Shown here one piece after another: positions 33,787 through 42,934 of a DNA stretch of 64,000 nt. Below the pieces are notes generated by a model that saw nothing but the letters and a program-made list of their open reading frames with translations, did not search any database and was not told where the DNA came from. Position 1 is the stretch's first letter. The number at the start of each line of letters is the position of its first letter. The stretch spans positions 112,713-176,712 of the forward strand of contig JBNKJS010000003.1 in NCBI GenBank assembly GCA_050291365.1, in the 5' to 3' direction. The stretch is from JAAGZL01 sp050291365. GTDB taxonomy: Bacteria > Pseudomonadota > Gammaproteobacteria > Chromatiales > Chromatiaceae. The position numbers were made by a program, and so were the translations under genes.

Positions 33787-34494
33787 ATGTTTCTCAGCAA
33801 CTATTATTCAGAATCAGAAACCGGTATTCGGTTCACCCACAAGCAGGCAAGCGACTTTGCAAAGTTTGTCGCTGGTGATTTTAATCCACTGCATGACCCT
33901 GATAACAAGATGTTTTGTGTCCCTGGTGACCTGCTATTTTCAGTAGCTCTTGCCAAGCTAGGCCTAAGCAAACAGATGAAATTCACCTTTTCAGGCATGG
34001 TGAACGATGATATCAGTATTGAATTCCAGAACACCAATGATGGTACTGTAGAGGCAAGAGATGGTGAAGGAAAGACCTACCTTTCTATTACCAGATCAGG
34101 CGACATATCTCAAAGCGAAACTGCGATAACCAGCCTGGCTAAGGGCTATGTGGAGTTTTCTGGAAGTACATTCCCACACATACTGGTTCCCCTGATGCGG
34201 GAACAAGGCTTAATGATCAATCCGGGACGTCCTTTGGTTATATATGAGAGTATGGAGATAGATCTACAAAACCTGGATATAACTTGTCCAGAACTTGAAC
34301 TTACAGAAACCTCTTTTGAAGTTAATGGTAAAAAAGGTCGGGTTAAACTCGGATTCTGCCTAAAACAGGATGGAAGTATAATCGGTAATGGTATTAAATA
34401 TATGTCTCTGCGCGGCTTAAAGCCTTTTGTTCAAGAACAGATCGACGCTGTTGTAGATAACTATTTGCAGCGCAAAGAGAAACTTACTTCCTAA
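33787..34494 (+). CDS. DUF3581 family protein with hydratase-like motif
   Basis: 235 residues. The N-terminus (MFLSNYYS, then QASDFAKFVAGDFNPLHDPD and FCVPGDLLFSVAL) is typical of the gammaproteobacterial DUF3581 family. The GDFNPLH segment has the Asp and His spacing of MaoC-type hydratases, so a hotdog fold and enoyl-thioester or related binding are plausible. No experimental function is known to me. It lies beside a MaoC-like hydratase and a hotdog thioesterase, which strengthens the link to acyl-thioester metabolism. Confidence 0.82.
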   Translation: MFLSNYYSESETGIRFTHKQASDFAKFVAGDFNPLHDPDNKMFCVPGDLLFSVALAKLGLSKQMKFTFSGMVNDDISIEFQNTNDGTVEARDGEGKTYLSITRSGDISQSETAITSLAKGYVEFSGSTFPHILVPLMREQGLMINPGRPLVIYESMEIDLQNLDITCPELELTETSFEVNGKKGRVKLGFCLKQDGSIIGNGIKYMSLRGLKPFVQEQIDAVVDNYLQRKEKLTS

Positions 34495-34614
34495 ATCAAG
34501 AACTGACAGTAGCATTAGCATCAACTTCAGCAAATGTAATAACATTAGCGACAGAACTAAAAAGCCCCTAATATACTGTAATTATTATCTGCTGGAGTTA
34601 CGTACCAATAAACA

Positions 34615-35193
34615 ATGGAAAATCTCTTTGAAATTGGTTTAGAGAAACTCCTCGTTGCCAGAAAAAATGGTGATGAATTGGTACTGGGCTACATTGATGC
34701 TGATGATAAGAATCTAGGGTTCTGTCCCCAGTTTCAAAATATCCGCCTAGATGGCCCTATCGCACCCATCGGGGTACTTTCAAGTCCGTTAGACTCCTAT
34801 TGTTGGGATACACTCACCTTCTACGGTGCAGCATATATATCGAAAAAGATCTCTCCAAAGGTCAGTGGGCAACTCAAAAACATCATAAATGATAATAATA
34901 TGTCCTTATGGAAAATGTGCAGTTCCTACTATAAGGCATATGAATTTCTGCTCAGCATTGGTATTACCCCGATTATCATTGATAAATGGTCTGATATTAA
35001 GGTCCCAGAAAGAAATGGAAGTCTACACAATTTACGGGGCCTTGTTGTTTCAAATTTCCCCTTGTTGAACAAAAAGAAAGAGGTACAGTTTTATCTGCAG
35101 AATAAGATCAGAGAGGAAGTAGAAACAATAAGAGTCAAAGAAAAGGAGTTTTCTGAGGAAGAGATACTAGAACTATTCAAAGATTATCTCTAA
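34615..35193 (+). CDS. Unrecognised 192-residue cytoplasmic protein
   Basis: No signal peptide or membrane segment. The first half has alternating strands and turns (LVLGYIDADDKNLGF, PIAPIGVLSSPLDSY). The middle has a helical stretch with a Trp-Lys-Met-Cys (LWKMCSSYYKAYEFLLS). The end is a charged helix (EEVETIRVKEKEFSEEEILE). I recognise no family. A gap of 37 bases separates it from the next gene on the same strand, so they may be cotranscribed. Codon use looks like its neighbours, so I take it as a real gene. Confidence 0.65.
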   Translation: MENLFEIGLEKLLVARKNGDELVLGYIDADDKNLGFCPQFQNIRLDGPIAPIGVLSSPLDSYCWDTLTFYGAAYISKKISPKVSGQLKNIINDNNMSLWKMCSSYYKAYEFLLSIGITPIIIDKWSDIKVPERNGSLHNLRGLVVSNFPLLNKKKEVQFYLQNKIREEVETIRVKEKEFSEEEILELFKDYL

Positions 35194-35230
35194 GATCAGG
35201 TTAATACTGCATTTTGTAAGAGAGAACTGG

Positions 35231-36271
35231 ATGGAACTTGATCTAAATAAATTCCGAACACTGATTCCAATCAGTGCCTTGTATGAGAACAATCTCATGC
35301 AGCTGGCTAGGCAAGCTGAGGTCAAAAAACTAACTAAAGGGGATATTCTTTTTAGGCAAGGTGACGAAGACCAGAACTCAGTTTTCTTACTCTCCGGAAA
35401 AATTGAGCTTATATCAGCAGAAAATGAAGAAAAGGAAGTAAGTGCTGGCTCAAATGAGGCAAGCCACGCCCTGTCTGCAGATATACCGCGCAAATATGAT
35501 GCGGTTGTATCATCTGACTCTGCCAGTGTAGTTTTGGTAAACAGAGTATTACTTGATCGTCTGCTGGCTTGGGGAGAGTCAACTGCCCCGGAAGAGAGCC
35601 AAGACCATACCAATAGCAACAGTGGTCCATCTCCTCTTGATAGTGAATGGATGATGGCAATGTTGCAGACAGAAACATTTCAACGCCTTCCATCGCAAAA
35701 TATCCAAGAACTTTTCTCCAGAATGGAGGAGATCAAAGTAAAGAAGGGAGAGGTCATAGTAACTTTTGGTGAAGATGGAGGATATTACTACATGGTCAAG
35801 ATGGGACGCTGTCAGGTAAGCCGTCCTACATCAGAAGCTGAGGAGATATTGGCCGAGATCGGAAGGGGAAGCAGTTTTGGAGAAGAATCTCTGATATCTG
35901 AGGCACCACGGAACGCAACCATTACCATGCTAACTGATGGAACATTAATGCGTCTGGCTAAGCAAGACTTTATCGACCTCTATAACGAACCAATTCAAAA
36001 ATTGGTCACTATGGATGAAGCCATGAGTATGGTTAATGATGGAGCCTGTATTCTGGATGTACGTCTTGATAGCGAGTATCAAAACTCACATATCGAAGGC
36101 GCGTTGAGTTTACCTCTTGGAGTTATACGGGAAAAAGGTCCGCAGCTTGATCCTGAAAAACGGTATCTACTCTACTGTGACACTGGACAGCGTAGCTCAA
36201 CTGCAGCATTTCTCCTAAGTGAAATGGGACTTGATGTGTTTGTAATTACAGATGGACTTTCCACTGTTTAG
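35231..36271 (+). CDS. Cyclic-nucleotide-binding / rhodanese fusion protein
   Basis: 346 residues. Two cNMP-binding-like domains are visible: a shorter one at about 15-115 (KGDILFRQGDEDQNSVFLLSG), then a better one at about 150-265 (KKGEVIVTFGEDGGYYYMVKMG, IGRGSSFGEESLISEAPRNA). The second has the GE and R of the phosphate-binding cassette. A C-terminal rhodanese domain at about 270-346 carries the active Cys in LYCDTGQRSS. There is no DNA-binding domain. It may link a nucleotide or redox signal to sulfane sulfur handling; that function is inference. It converges on tilS. Confidence 0.85.
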   Translation: MELDLNKFRTLIPISALYENNLMQLARQAEVKKLTKGDILFRQGDEDQNSVFLLSGKIELISAENEEKEVSAGSNEASHALSADIPRKYDAVVSSDSASVVLVNRVLLDRLLAWGESTAPEESQDHTNSNSGPSPLDSEWMMAMLQTETFQRLPSQNIQELFSRMEEIKVKKGEVIVTFGEDGGYYYMVKMGRCQVSRPTSEAEEILAEIGRGSSFGEESLISEAPRNATITMLTDGTLMRLAKQDFIDLYNEPIQKLVTMDEAMSMVNDGACILDVRLDSEYQNSHIEGALSLPLGVIREKGPQLDPEKRYLLYCDTGQRSSTAAFLLSEMGLDVFVITDGLSTV

Positions 36272-36276
36272 TTCAA

Positions 36277-37605
36277 CTATTTACCTCTATCCCAACTTAT
36301 TCTTATTGCATCTTTGGAGTTATCTGTACTAAATCCATCACAAAGCCAGATACCAGCAACCGCAGCTAACTGCCCGTTAACCTTGACCAATGGAATCCTT
36401 TTCCTCTCCCAGGGAGGTACACCACTCTCCTGAAACAGGTTCTTCAGGCTTTTACTTACATCTCTACCAACCGGCCTGCATCGTTCACCACCGGTCCTAA
36501 AGCAGACTGTTATCTTCGCGTTATCCCATACAGACTTAGATATGCCATTCTCGGCCTCTTCTACAGTTAGTGTCCCAAGCCCTGATGGAAGCATAAGATC
36601 AGATTTACCATCCCACTCTATCTCAATGTCTGTATCTATAGTTTGTAACGCAGACATAAGAAAAAGTCGCCCGCGGTATCTGCGCAATTCCACCCCTGGC
36701 CAGTCGACTATGGGATTTCTATCATCTCTTGCTGTTATTATCTCCGACAAAACCCGGTCCAGACGTGCAGTATCCGGTAGCGGTAGTTCTGAATCTCTAA
36801 TCCAGGTGCGAATTACTGCACGGGCACGTGGTGGCGGTAGAGCAGATAAGGCATCAATGCTTAGGCTATTGTTAGAATCAATATCCATATTCTGTAGATC
36901 AACCCTGGCTGCAGCATCAATCAATTGCTGAGCTTCAGCACAATGGCTTGCGCTACGCGATAGGGTCCTATCAAGAGATGGCCAGCGCTGTTTCAGCAGG
37001 GGAATCACTTCATGGCGTAAAAAATTTCGATCAAAAGAGATATCTTTATTGCTGAAATCTTCCAACCAACGCAGTTGGTTCTGCGTAGCATATTCTCTAA
37101 GATCAGCACGAGAACAGTACAACAGCGGTCTTGCATGAAAACCGCTACTAAACCCGTTTATAATCGGCATTGCTGCAATCCCACTGGGTCCGCTGCCACG
37201 CAGCAGCTGGAGTAGTACCGTCTCTGCCTGATCATCACTATGGTGGGCAGTGAGTAGGATATCCCCATCTCGCATGAGATCAGAAATGGCCTGATAACGA
37301 CTTGCTCGCGCCGCCGCTTCCGGGCTTTCACCCTTTTCTCCGCTGGCATCTATCTCAAGGATAGTGATATGGATATCGTTTGATTTGCAAAATTCGGCAC
37401 AGCGCTCTGCCCATTTGTGAGCATGTGATTGTAATCCATGGTTCACATGAACCGCATGGATCTCTATAGCTAGTTCATCACGAATAGCTAATAATCCATG
37501 TAAGAGCACATGGGAATCCATGCCTCCGCTGTAGGCAACCAGCAGACGCTCAGACGATGGTAGGTCAGAGATCGTTTGCAGCAACTGACCTGGGTGGAAA
37601 GCCAT
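36277..37605 (-). CDS. tilS: tRNA(Ile)-lysidine synthetase
   Basis: 442 residues (E. coli 432). The N-terminal ATP pyrophosphatase loop is LLVAYSGGMDSHVLLHG, followed by HVNHGLQSHAHKWAERC, the ARASRY region and TAHHSDDQAETVLLQLLRGSG. The C-terminal domains bind tRNA and include FRTGGERCRPVGRDVSKSLKNLFQESGVPPW when read in pieces. It converts C34 of tRNA(Ile2) to lysidine so the tRNA reads AUA. It is the last gene of the long minus-strand run, 8 bases after accA, as in Pseudomonas. Confidence 0.97.
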   Translation of the reverse strand: MAFHPGQLLQTISDLPSSERLLVAYSGGMDSHVLLHGLLAIRDELAIEIHAVHVNHGLQSHAHKWAERCAEFCKSNDIHITILEIDASGEKGESPEAAARASRYQAISDLMRDGDILLTAHHSDDQAETVLLQLLRGSGPSGIAAMPIINGFSSGFHARPLLYCSRADLREYATQNQLRWLEDFSNKDISFDRNFLRHEVIPLLKQRWPSLDRTLSRSASHCAEAQQLIDAAARVDLQNMDIDSNNSLSIDALSALPPPRARAVIRTWIRDSELPLPDTARLDRVLSEIITARDDRNPIVDWPGVELRRYRGRLFLMSALQTIDTDIEIEWDGKSDLMLPSGLGTLTVEEAENGISKSVWDNAKITVCFRTGGERCRPVGRDVSKSLKNLFQESGVPPWERKRIPLVKVNGQLAAVAGIWLCDGFSTDNSKDAIRISWDRGK

Positions 37606-37613
37606 AGTGGCCT

Positions 37614-38570
37614 TTACCCGGTGAAGCTGCCGTATTTCATCAACCGTTGATAACGTTGTTCTAATAGGGTGTCAATTGGGGTGACAGAGAGATTATCCAA
37701 GGTCTCTATCAGGGTGTGTTTAACGTTATTAATGGTTTTGGATATATCTCGATGGGAGCCACCCAGAGGTTCATCGATTATGCCATCAATGAGTCCAAGC
37801 TTTTTGAGATGCTGTGAGGTGATTGCCATCGCCTCTGCCGCCAGAGATGCCTTTTCAGCGCTTTTCCACAAGATAGAGGCACAACCTTCTGGCGAAATAA
37901 CTGAATAGGTACTGTATTTCATCATCAGGACACGGTCACCCACACCAATGGCCAGAGCACCACCAGAACCGCCCTCACCCATCACTGTACAGATGATAGG
38001 TATCCTCAGACCTGCCATTACCTTCAGATTACGCGCAATGGCCTCACTCTGGCCACGCTCCTCGGCCCCCACACCTGGATAAGCCCCTGGGGTATCGATA
38101 AAGGTCAAAAGTGGCATCTTGAAACGCTCAGCCATCTCCATAAGACGTAGGGCTTTACGATAACCTTCAGGGCGTGGCATACCAAAGTTTCGAAACAGCT
38201 TCTCTTTGGTGTTACGTCCTTTCTGATGCCCAATGAGCATTACCGGCTTACCTTCCAACCGAGCTACGCCCCCAATAATTGCATGGTCATCAGCATAGGT
38301 ACGATCCCCGTGCAGTTCCTGAAACTCGTCAAAGGCCCCATCTATGTAGTCCTGCATATAGGGACGTTGTGGATGTCGCGCTAACTGAGATATCTGCCAG
38401 GGAGTAAGATTGGAGAAGATGGATTCGGTCAGAGACTTGCTCTTCTTCTCTAACCGTTGAATCTCATCCTGTATGTTTATTTCATTATCATCACCGACCA
38501 GACGCAGCTCTTCGATCTTGGCCTGCAGTTCGGCAATGGGTTGTTCAAATTCGAGGAAATTCATGTCCAT
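37614..38570 (-). CDS. accA: Acetyl-CoA carboxylase carboxyltransferase subunit alpha
   Basis: 318 residues (E. coli 319). It starts MDMNFLEFEQPIAELQAKI, aligning with the E. coli start. GDRTYADDHAIIGGVARLEG, the PRPEGYRKALRLMEMAERF block, TPGAYPGVGAEERGQSEAIA and GEGGSGGALAIGVGDRV are family hallmarks. With AccD it transfers the carboxyl group from biotin to acetyl-CoA to form malonyl-CoA. It lies between dnaE and tilS, with 166 bases upstream that may hold its own promoter. Confidence 0.97.
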   Translation of the reverse strand: MDMNFLEFEQPIAELQAKIEELRLVGDDNEINIQDEIQRLEKKSKSLTESIFSNLTPWQISQLARHPQRPYMQDYIDGAFDEFQELHGDRTYADDHAIIGGVARLEGKPVMLIGHQKGRNTKEKLFRNFGMPRPEGYRKALRLMEMAERFKMPLLTFIDTPGAYPGVGAEERGQSEAIARNLKVMAGLRIPIICTVMGEGGSGGALAIGVGDRVLMMKYSTYSVISPEGCASILWKSAEKASLAAEAMAITSQHLKKLGLIDGIIDEPLGGSHRDISKTINNVKHTLIETLDNLSVTPIDTLLEQRYQRLMKYGSFTG

Positions 38571-38736
38571 AAGCGAAAATATACCGGATTCAGTCTAGGA
38601 ATGACACATTTACTGGGCAGTGGGTAATTTATATAAATAATGCTTTACTAATCATTGGGTTATTATTATTCGACAATTGTCATAGATATATTACTACATG
38701 ATGTTCTTGGATGCTCATCACAGCATCTGTTTATGC

Positions 38737-41700
38737 TTAGTTCAGCCTGTTTCCATAGATTTTATCGACTGAGTCCTGATCAAACAACCGTTCCAGCCTA
38801 CGCAGCAACTCATCTGTCGGAGTGACCTTCCAGTCATCACCAAACTCAATTATTCCAAATTGTCCTTCCCGAACTAATCGTAGGCGCACATTACAGTTTC
38901 CGCCCTTATAGGTTTTAAGTATGCCTTCTACTTTATTCAGGGTATCAGAGTTTACTGCCCCATTCAGCTTTGCCGTATCAAGTTGGATTGCCTTGATATA
39001 AAGTGATCTGGCCTGCTCAAACTCCAAAACCTGGTCAGCCCGAATAGTTAGACCGCCGCGATATTCGTCGTAGTTGAGACTGCCGGTTACAACCAATATC
39101 TTATCCGCTGTCAGCAGTTCCCTGTACTCCTCATATGCCTCTGAGAATAGGGTGACCTCAATCCTGGCGGAACTATCATCTAAGACCACTGTCCCCATAC
39201 GTCCACGCTGAGTCATTCTATGGCTACTGGATATGACAAGACCTGCCACCATAACCTTTACTCCGCCTCTTCTTCCATTGCCATTGCCCTTGCCTCTTCC
39301 TCCACCATTATCATCCATAGATAGGTGTGAAATACGGGAGATCCCCACTCCTGGAAACTCACTCAGATATCTATTTATGGGGTGGCCAGTCAGATAGAGA
39401 CCAAGGGTATCTTTCTCACCCTGCAACCGCAGCTGTTCCTCCCACTCCTCACATGCATCCGGTATTATCTGGTCAGGCACTGACTTGACCGCTTCATCCG
39501 ACATACCGAATAGGTCATTCTGCCCTGCCTCCTGCATAGCAAGATGCTGCTCAGCCATCTTTAAGGCCAATGGCAACTGGGACATGAGGGTAGCACGGTT
39601 TTCACCTAACTCATCCATGGCTCCAGAACGTATCAACGACTCCAAAACCCTGCGATTAGCCTTACGCAAGTCTACTCTGCGGCAGAACTCAAACAGGTCC
39701 TGGTACAGGCCATCACCTGCCCGCTCTTCGATAATGCTCTCGATAGCCGACTCGCCCACCCCCTTGATGGCGCCCAGCCCGTAGATAACCGTATCACTAC
39801 CATCTACGGTAAACTTGTATTCAGAGTGATTTATATGCGGTGGATTTACCTTGAGATTCATGTTGCGGCACTCATCTATCATCACCACAACCTTGTCGGT
39901 ATGATCCATATCCGCAGATAGCACCGCCGCCATGAATGCGGCTGGATAGTGGGCCTTAAGCCAGAGGGTCTGATATGAGACCAGGGCATAGGCCGCAGAG
40001 TGGGATTTATTAAAGCCGTACCCGGCGAACTTCTCCATCAAATCGAAGATATAGCTGGCAGTGTCCTCATCTACTCCCAGCTCCACGGCACCCTTGCGGA
40101 AGATCTCGCCCTGCTTTGCCATCTCCTCGGGTTTCTTTTTACCCATGGCTCTGCGCAGCATGTCGGCCCCGCCCAGGGTGTAGCCGGCAAGGACCTGAGC
40201 AATCTGCATCACCTGCTCCTGATACAGGATGACTCCGTATGTTGTTTTAAGGATCGGTTCCAGGGCCGGGTGTGGATACTCTACCTTCTGACGACCATGT
40301 TTACGGGCGATAAAATCGTCCACCATACCTGATTGCAGCGGTCCGGGGCGGAACAGGGCCACGAGCGCGGTAATATCGTCAAAACAGTCTGGCTGTAGCT
40401 TCTTGATAAGCTCCTTCATGCCCCGTGATTCAAGCTGAAATACGGCCGTGGTCCTGCATGATTTAAGAAGATCAAAGGCCGGTGTGTCTTCCATGTTTAG
40501 CTTTGCTATGTCTATATTTGGCTCGCCGAACTCCCTACGCTGGGCATTGATGGTTTTCAGGGCCCAATCCACGATAGTGAGGGTACGCAGGCCCAGGAAG
40601 TCAAACTTTACCAGCCCTACGGCCTCAACATCGTCCTTATCAAACTGGGTGACCAGATTCTCACCACTGGCTTCACAATACAGTGGGGTAAAATCGGTCA
40701 ACACGGTTGGGGATATGACTACACCACCGGCATGTTTGCCTGCATTTCTGGCGAGCCCTTCCAGGCTCATAGCCATATCTATTAGCTCTGTTACCTCTTC
40801 CTCTTGCTTGTAGGATTGACCAAGCTCCTCATTCTCCTCCAGAGCCTTGCTCAAGGTCATGCCTATCTCAAACGGAATAAGTTTGGCGATGCGATCCACA
40901 AACCCGTATGGATGTCCCAGCACACGTCCCACATCACGTACCACTGCCTTTGCGGCCATGCTGCCGTAGGTGATGATCTGAGATACGGAGTCTCGCCCAT
41001 ATGTTTCAGCTACATACTCTATGACCCTGTCACGGCCCTCCATGCAGAAATCCACATCGAAATCGGGCATGGAGACACGTTCAGGGTTCAGGAAGCGCTC
41101 AAACAGCAGATCATGTTCTATGGGATCCAGGTCGGTAATACCCAAAACATAGGCCACCAGGGAGCCGGCTCCAGAGCCACGTCCAGGACCGACCGGAACA
41201 TCGTTCTCTTTAGCCCAGCGAATGAAGTCAGCCACAATCAAAAAATAGCCGGGAAACCCCATCTGGGTGATCACATCAAGCTCCATCTTCAGCCGATCAT
41301 CATATTTTTTTCGCCTCTCTGCATAGTCAGGATCTGTCTGGTCGATGATCTTTTCTAGACGTGTTTCAAGCCCCTGCTCCGCTTGCTGCACCGTAAACTG
41401 CGCTACACTCATACCCTCTGGCACCGGGAAATCTGGTAGATAGTTTTCACCCAGGGTCAGCTCCAGATTACACCGTTTTGCTATCTCGACACTGTTGGCC
41501 AGGGCCTCAGGTAGATCAGAAAACAGTTCAACCATCTCTTCCTGGCTGCGCAGATACTGTTGCGGGCTGTAGTTTTTTGGGCGTCGAGGGTCATCCAGGG
41601 TGCGCCCATCATGGATACAGACCCGCACCTCATGGGCATCGAAGTCATCTGGCTTGAGAAAACGTACATCATTGGTTGCAACCAGGGGCGCTCCACTCTT

Positions 41701-42267
41701 AATGGATAACTCCACACTGGCATGGAGGCACTCCTCATCCAGCGGTCTACCGGTACGGTTCACTTCAAGATAGTAGCGGTCCCCAAACAAATCGAGCCAC
41801 TGCTCCAGAAGTTCCTGGGCCTGCTCTCTGTTTCCACTCAATAGCAGACGCCCTACATCGCCATCACGCCCACCTGAAAGAGCTATTAGGCCGTCACTAC
41901 TATCAATAAGCCACTCCCGTTCCAGCATTGGACGGCCCAGATGTTGCCCTTCGCGATAACTGCGTGAAATAAGATTGGTAAGGTTCCGGTATCCCTCAAC
42001 TGTCTGTACCAGCAGCAGGATTCTGTTGGGCTGATTTACGTCCTGCTCGTTGTGCAGCCAACAGTCAGCACCTATTATGGGTTTTATTCCCCCGGCTATC
42101 GCTGCCCGATAGAACTTCACCATGACAAACAGGTTAGATTGGTCGGTCACCGCCACGGCCGGCATGCCGGCCTCACGTACTGCTTTTATCAGGGGTTTTA
42201 TTCGTACTACGCCATCTACCAGGGAGAATTCAGAGTGTACGCGTAGATGGATAAATGTGGGTTCCAT
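38737..42267 (-). CDS. dnaE: DNA polymerase III subunit alpha
   Basis: 1176 residues (E. coli 1160). The N-terminal PHP domain begins FIHLRVHSEFSLVDG. The polymerase active site is PDFDVDFCMEGRDRVI (Asp pair). GRGSGAGSLVAYVLGI and FAGYGFNKSHSAAYAL follow. A helix-hairpin-helix and an OB domain (GRMGTVVLDDSSARIEVTLFSEAY) occupy the C-terminal part. A Gly/Arg/Lys-rich linker (GGGRGKGNGNGRRGG) before the OB domain is a small local insertion. It is the replicative polymerase catalytic subunit. It sits between rnhB and accA as in E. coli. Confidence 0.98.
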   Translation of the reverse strand: MEPTFIHLRVHSEFSLVDGVVRIKPLIKAVREAGMPAVAVTDQSNLFVMVKFYRAAIAGGIKPIIGADCWLHNEQDVNQPNRILLLVQTVEGYRNLTNLISRSYREGQHLGRPMLEREWLIDSSDGLIALSGGRDGDVGRLLLSGNREQAQELLEQWLDLFGDRYYLEVNRTGRPLDEECLHASVELSIKSGAPLVATNDVRFLKPDDFDAHEVRVCIHDGRTLDDPRRPKNYSPQQYLRSQEEMVELFSDLPEALANSVEIAKRCNLELTLGENYLPDFPVPEGMSVAQFTVQQAEQGLETRLEKIIDQTDPDYAERRKKYDDRLKMELDVITQMGFPGYFLIVADFIRWAKENDVPVGPGRGSGAGSLVAYVLGITDLDPIEHDLLFERFLNPERVSMPDFDVDFCMEGRDRVIEYVAETYGRDSVSQIITYGSMAAKAVVRDVGRVLGHPYGFVDRIAKLIPFEIGMTLSKALEENEELGQSYKQEEEVTELIDMAMSLEGLARNAGKHAGGVVISPTVLTDFTPLYCEASGENLVTQFDKDDVEAVGLVKFDFLGLRTLTIVDWALKTINAQRREFGEPNIDIAKLNMEDTPAFDLLKSCRTTAVFQLESRGMKELIKKLQPDCFDDITALVALFRPGPLQSGMVDDFIARKHGRQKVEYPHPALEPILKTTYGVILYQEQVMQIAQVLAGYTLGGADMLRRAMGKKKPEEMAKQGEIFRKGAVELGVDEDTASYIFDLMEKFAGYGFNKSHSAAYALVSYQTLWLKAHYPAAFMAAVLSADMDHTDKVVVMIDECRNMNLKVNPPHINHSEYKFTVDGSDTVIYGLGAIKGVGESAIESIIEERAGDGLYQDLFEFCRRVDLRKANRRVLESLIRSGAMDELGENRATLMSQLPLALKMAEQHLAMQEAGQNDLFGMSDEAVKSVPDQIIPDACEEWEEQLRLQGEKDTLGLYLTGHPINRYLSEFPGVGISRISHLSMDDNGGGRGKGNGNGRRGGVKVMVAGLVISSSHRMTQRGRMGTVVLDDSSARIEVTLFSEAYEEYRELLTADKILVVTGSLNYDEYRGGLTIRADQVLEFEQARSLYIKAIQLDTAKLNGAVNSDTLNKVEGILKTYKGGNCNVRLRLVREGQFGIIEFGDDWKVTPTDELLRRLERLFDQDSVDKIYGNRLN

Positions 42268-42357
42268 AGTGGGAGATATAATACCGAAATTGGCTATTCT
42301 ATTCCTCTATAGATGCTACAAAAATATGGTATTTTTAGGTAAAAAGGGCAGTTGATT

Positions 42358-42933
42358 CTAAAAAACGATAAGCCTCTTCACCGGTCCGAATGACCTGCGA
42401 TGAATCTCGGTAACCCCTAGCTCCTGAAGCGCCTCCATATGGGCCTTGGTGGGATACCCCTTATGTTTGGCCAATCCATAGCCTGGATATTTTACATCCA
42501 GTTCCTGCATCTCCCTGTCCCTCGCTACCTTGGCTATGATAGAAGCAGCGCTGATAACCGGCTCACTGCTGTCTCCTCCCACAATAGCCTCTACGCTACA
42601 GAGTAGATCGGGACATCTATTACCATCAACCAGGGCATGGGATGGGGCGATAGTAAGAGATTCCACGGCCCGTCTCATGGCCAATAAGGATGCCTGGAGT
42701 ATGTTGATACGATCAATCTCTTCCACCTCTGCCCTGCCCAGGGACCAGGCCAGGGCATTTTCCTTGATGATCAGCTCCATGGTTTCTCGCTTTTTTTCAG
42801 ACAGTTTCTTGGAATCTGCTAAACCCTGGATTGGTCGATTGGGATTAAGAATAACTGCTGCAGCTACAACCGGCCCGGCAAGAGGACCTCTGCCTACCTC
42901 ATCTACACCTGCAATATGGTCTATTAATGACAT
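42358..42933 (-). CDS. rnhB: Ribonuclease HII
   Basis: 191 residues. The catalytic motif is IAGVDEVGRGPLAGPVVAAA (DE followed by GRG). ADSKKLSEKKRE and IIAKVARDREM supply further conserved acids and Lys residues. It incises at ribonucleotides in DNA and removes RNA from hybrids. The ATG begins one base after the lpxB stop, so the two are coupled. The order lpxB-rnhB-dnaE is the same as in E. coli. Confidence 0.97.
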   Translation of the reverse strand: MSLIDHIAGVDEVGRGPLAGPVVAAAVILNPNRPIQGLADSKKLSEKKRETMELIIKENALAWSLGRAEVEEIDRINILQASLLAMRRAVESLTIAPSHALVDGNRCPDLLCSVEAIVGGDSSEPVISAASIIAKVARDREMQELDVKYPGYGLAKHKGYPTKAHMEALQELGVTEIHRRSFGPVKRLIVF

Positions 42934-42934
42934 G

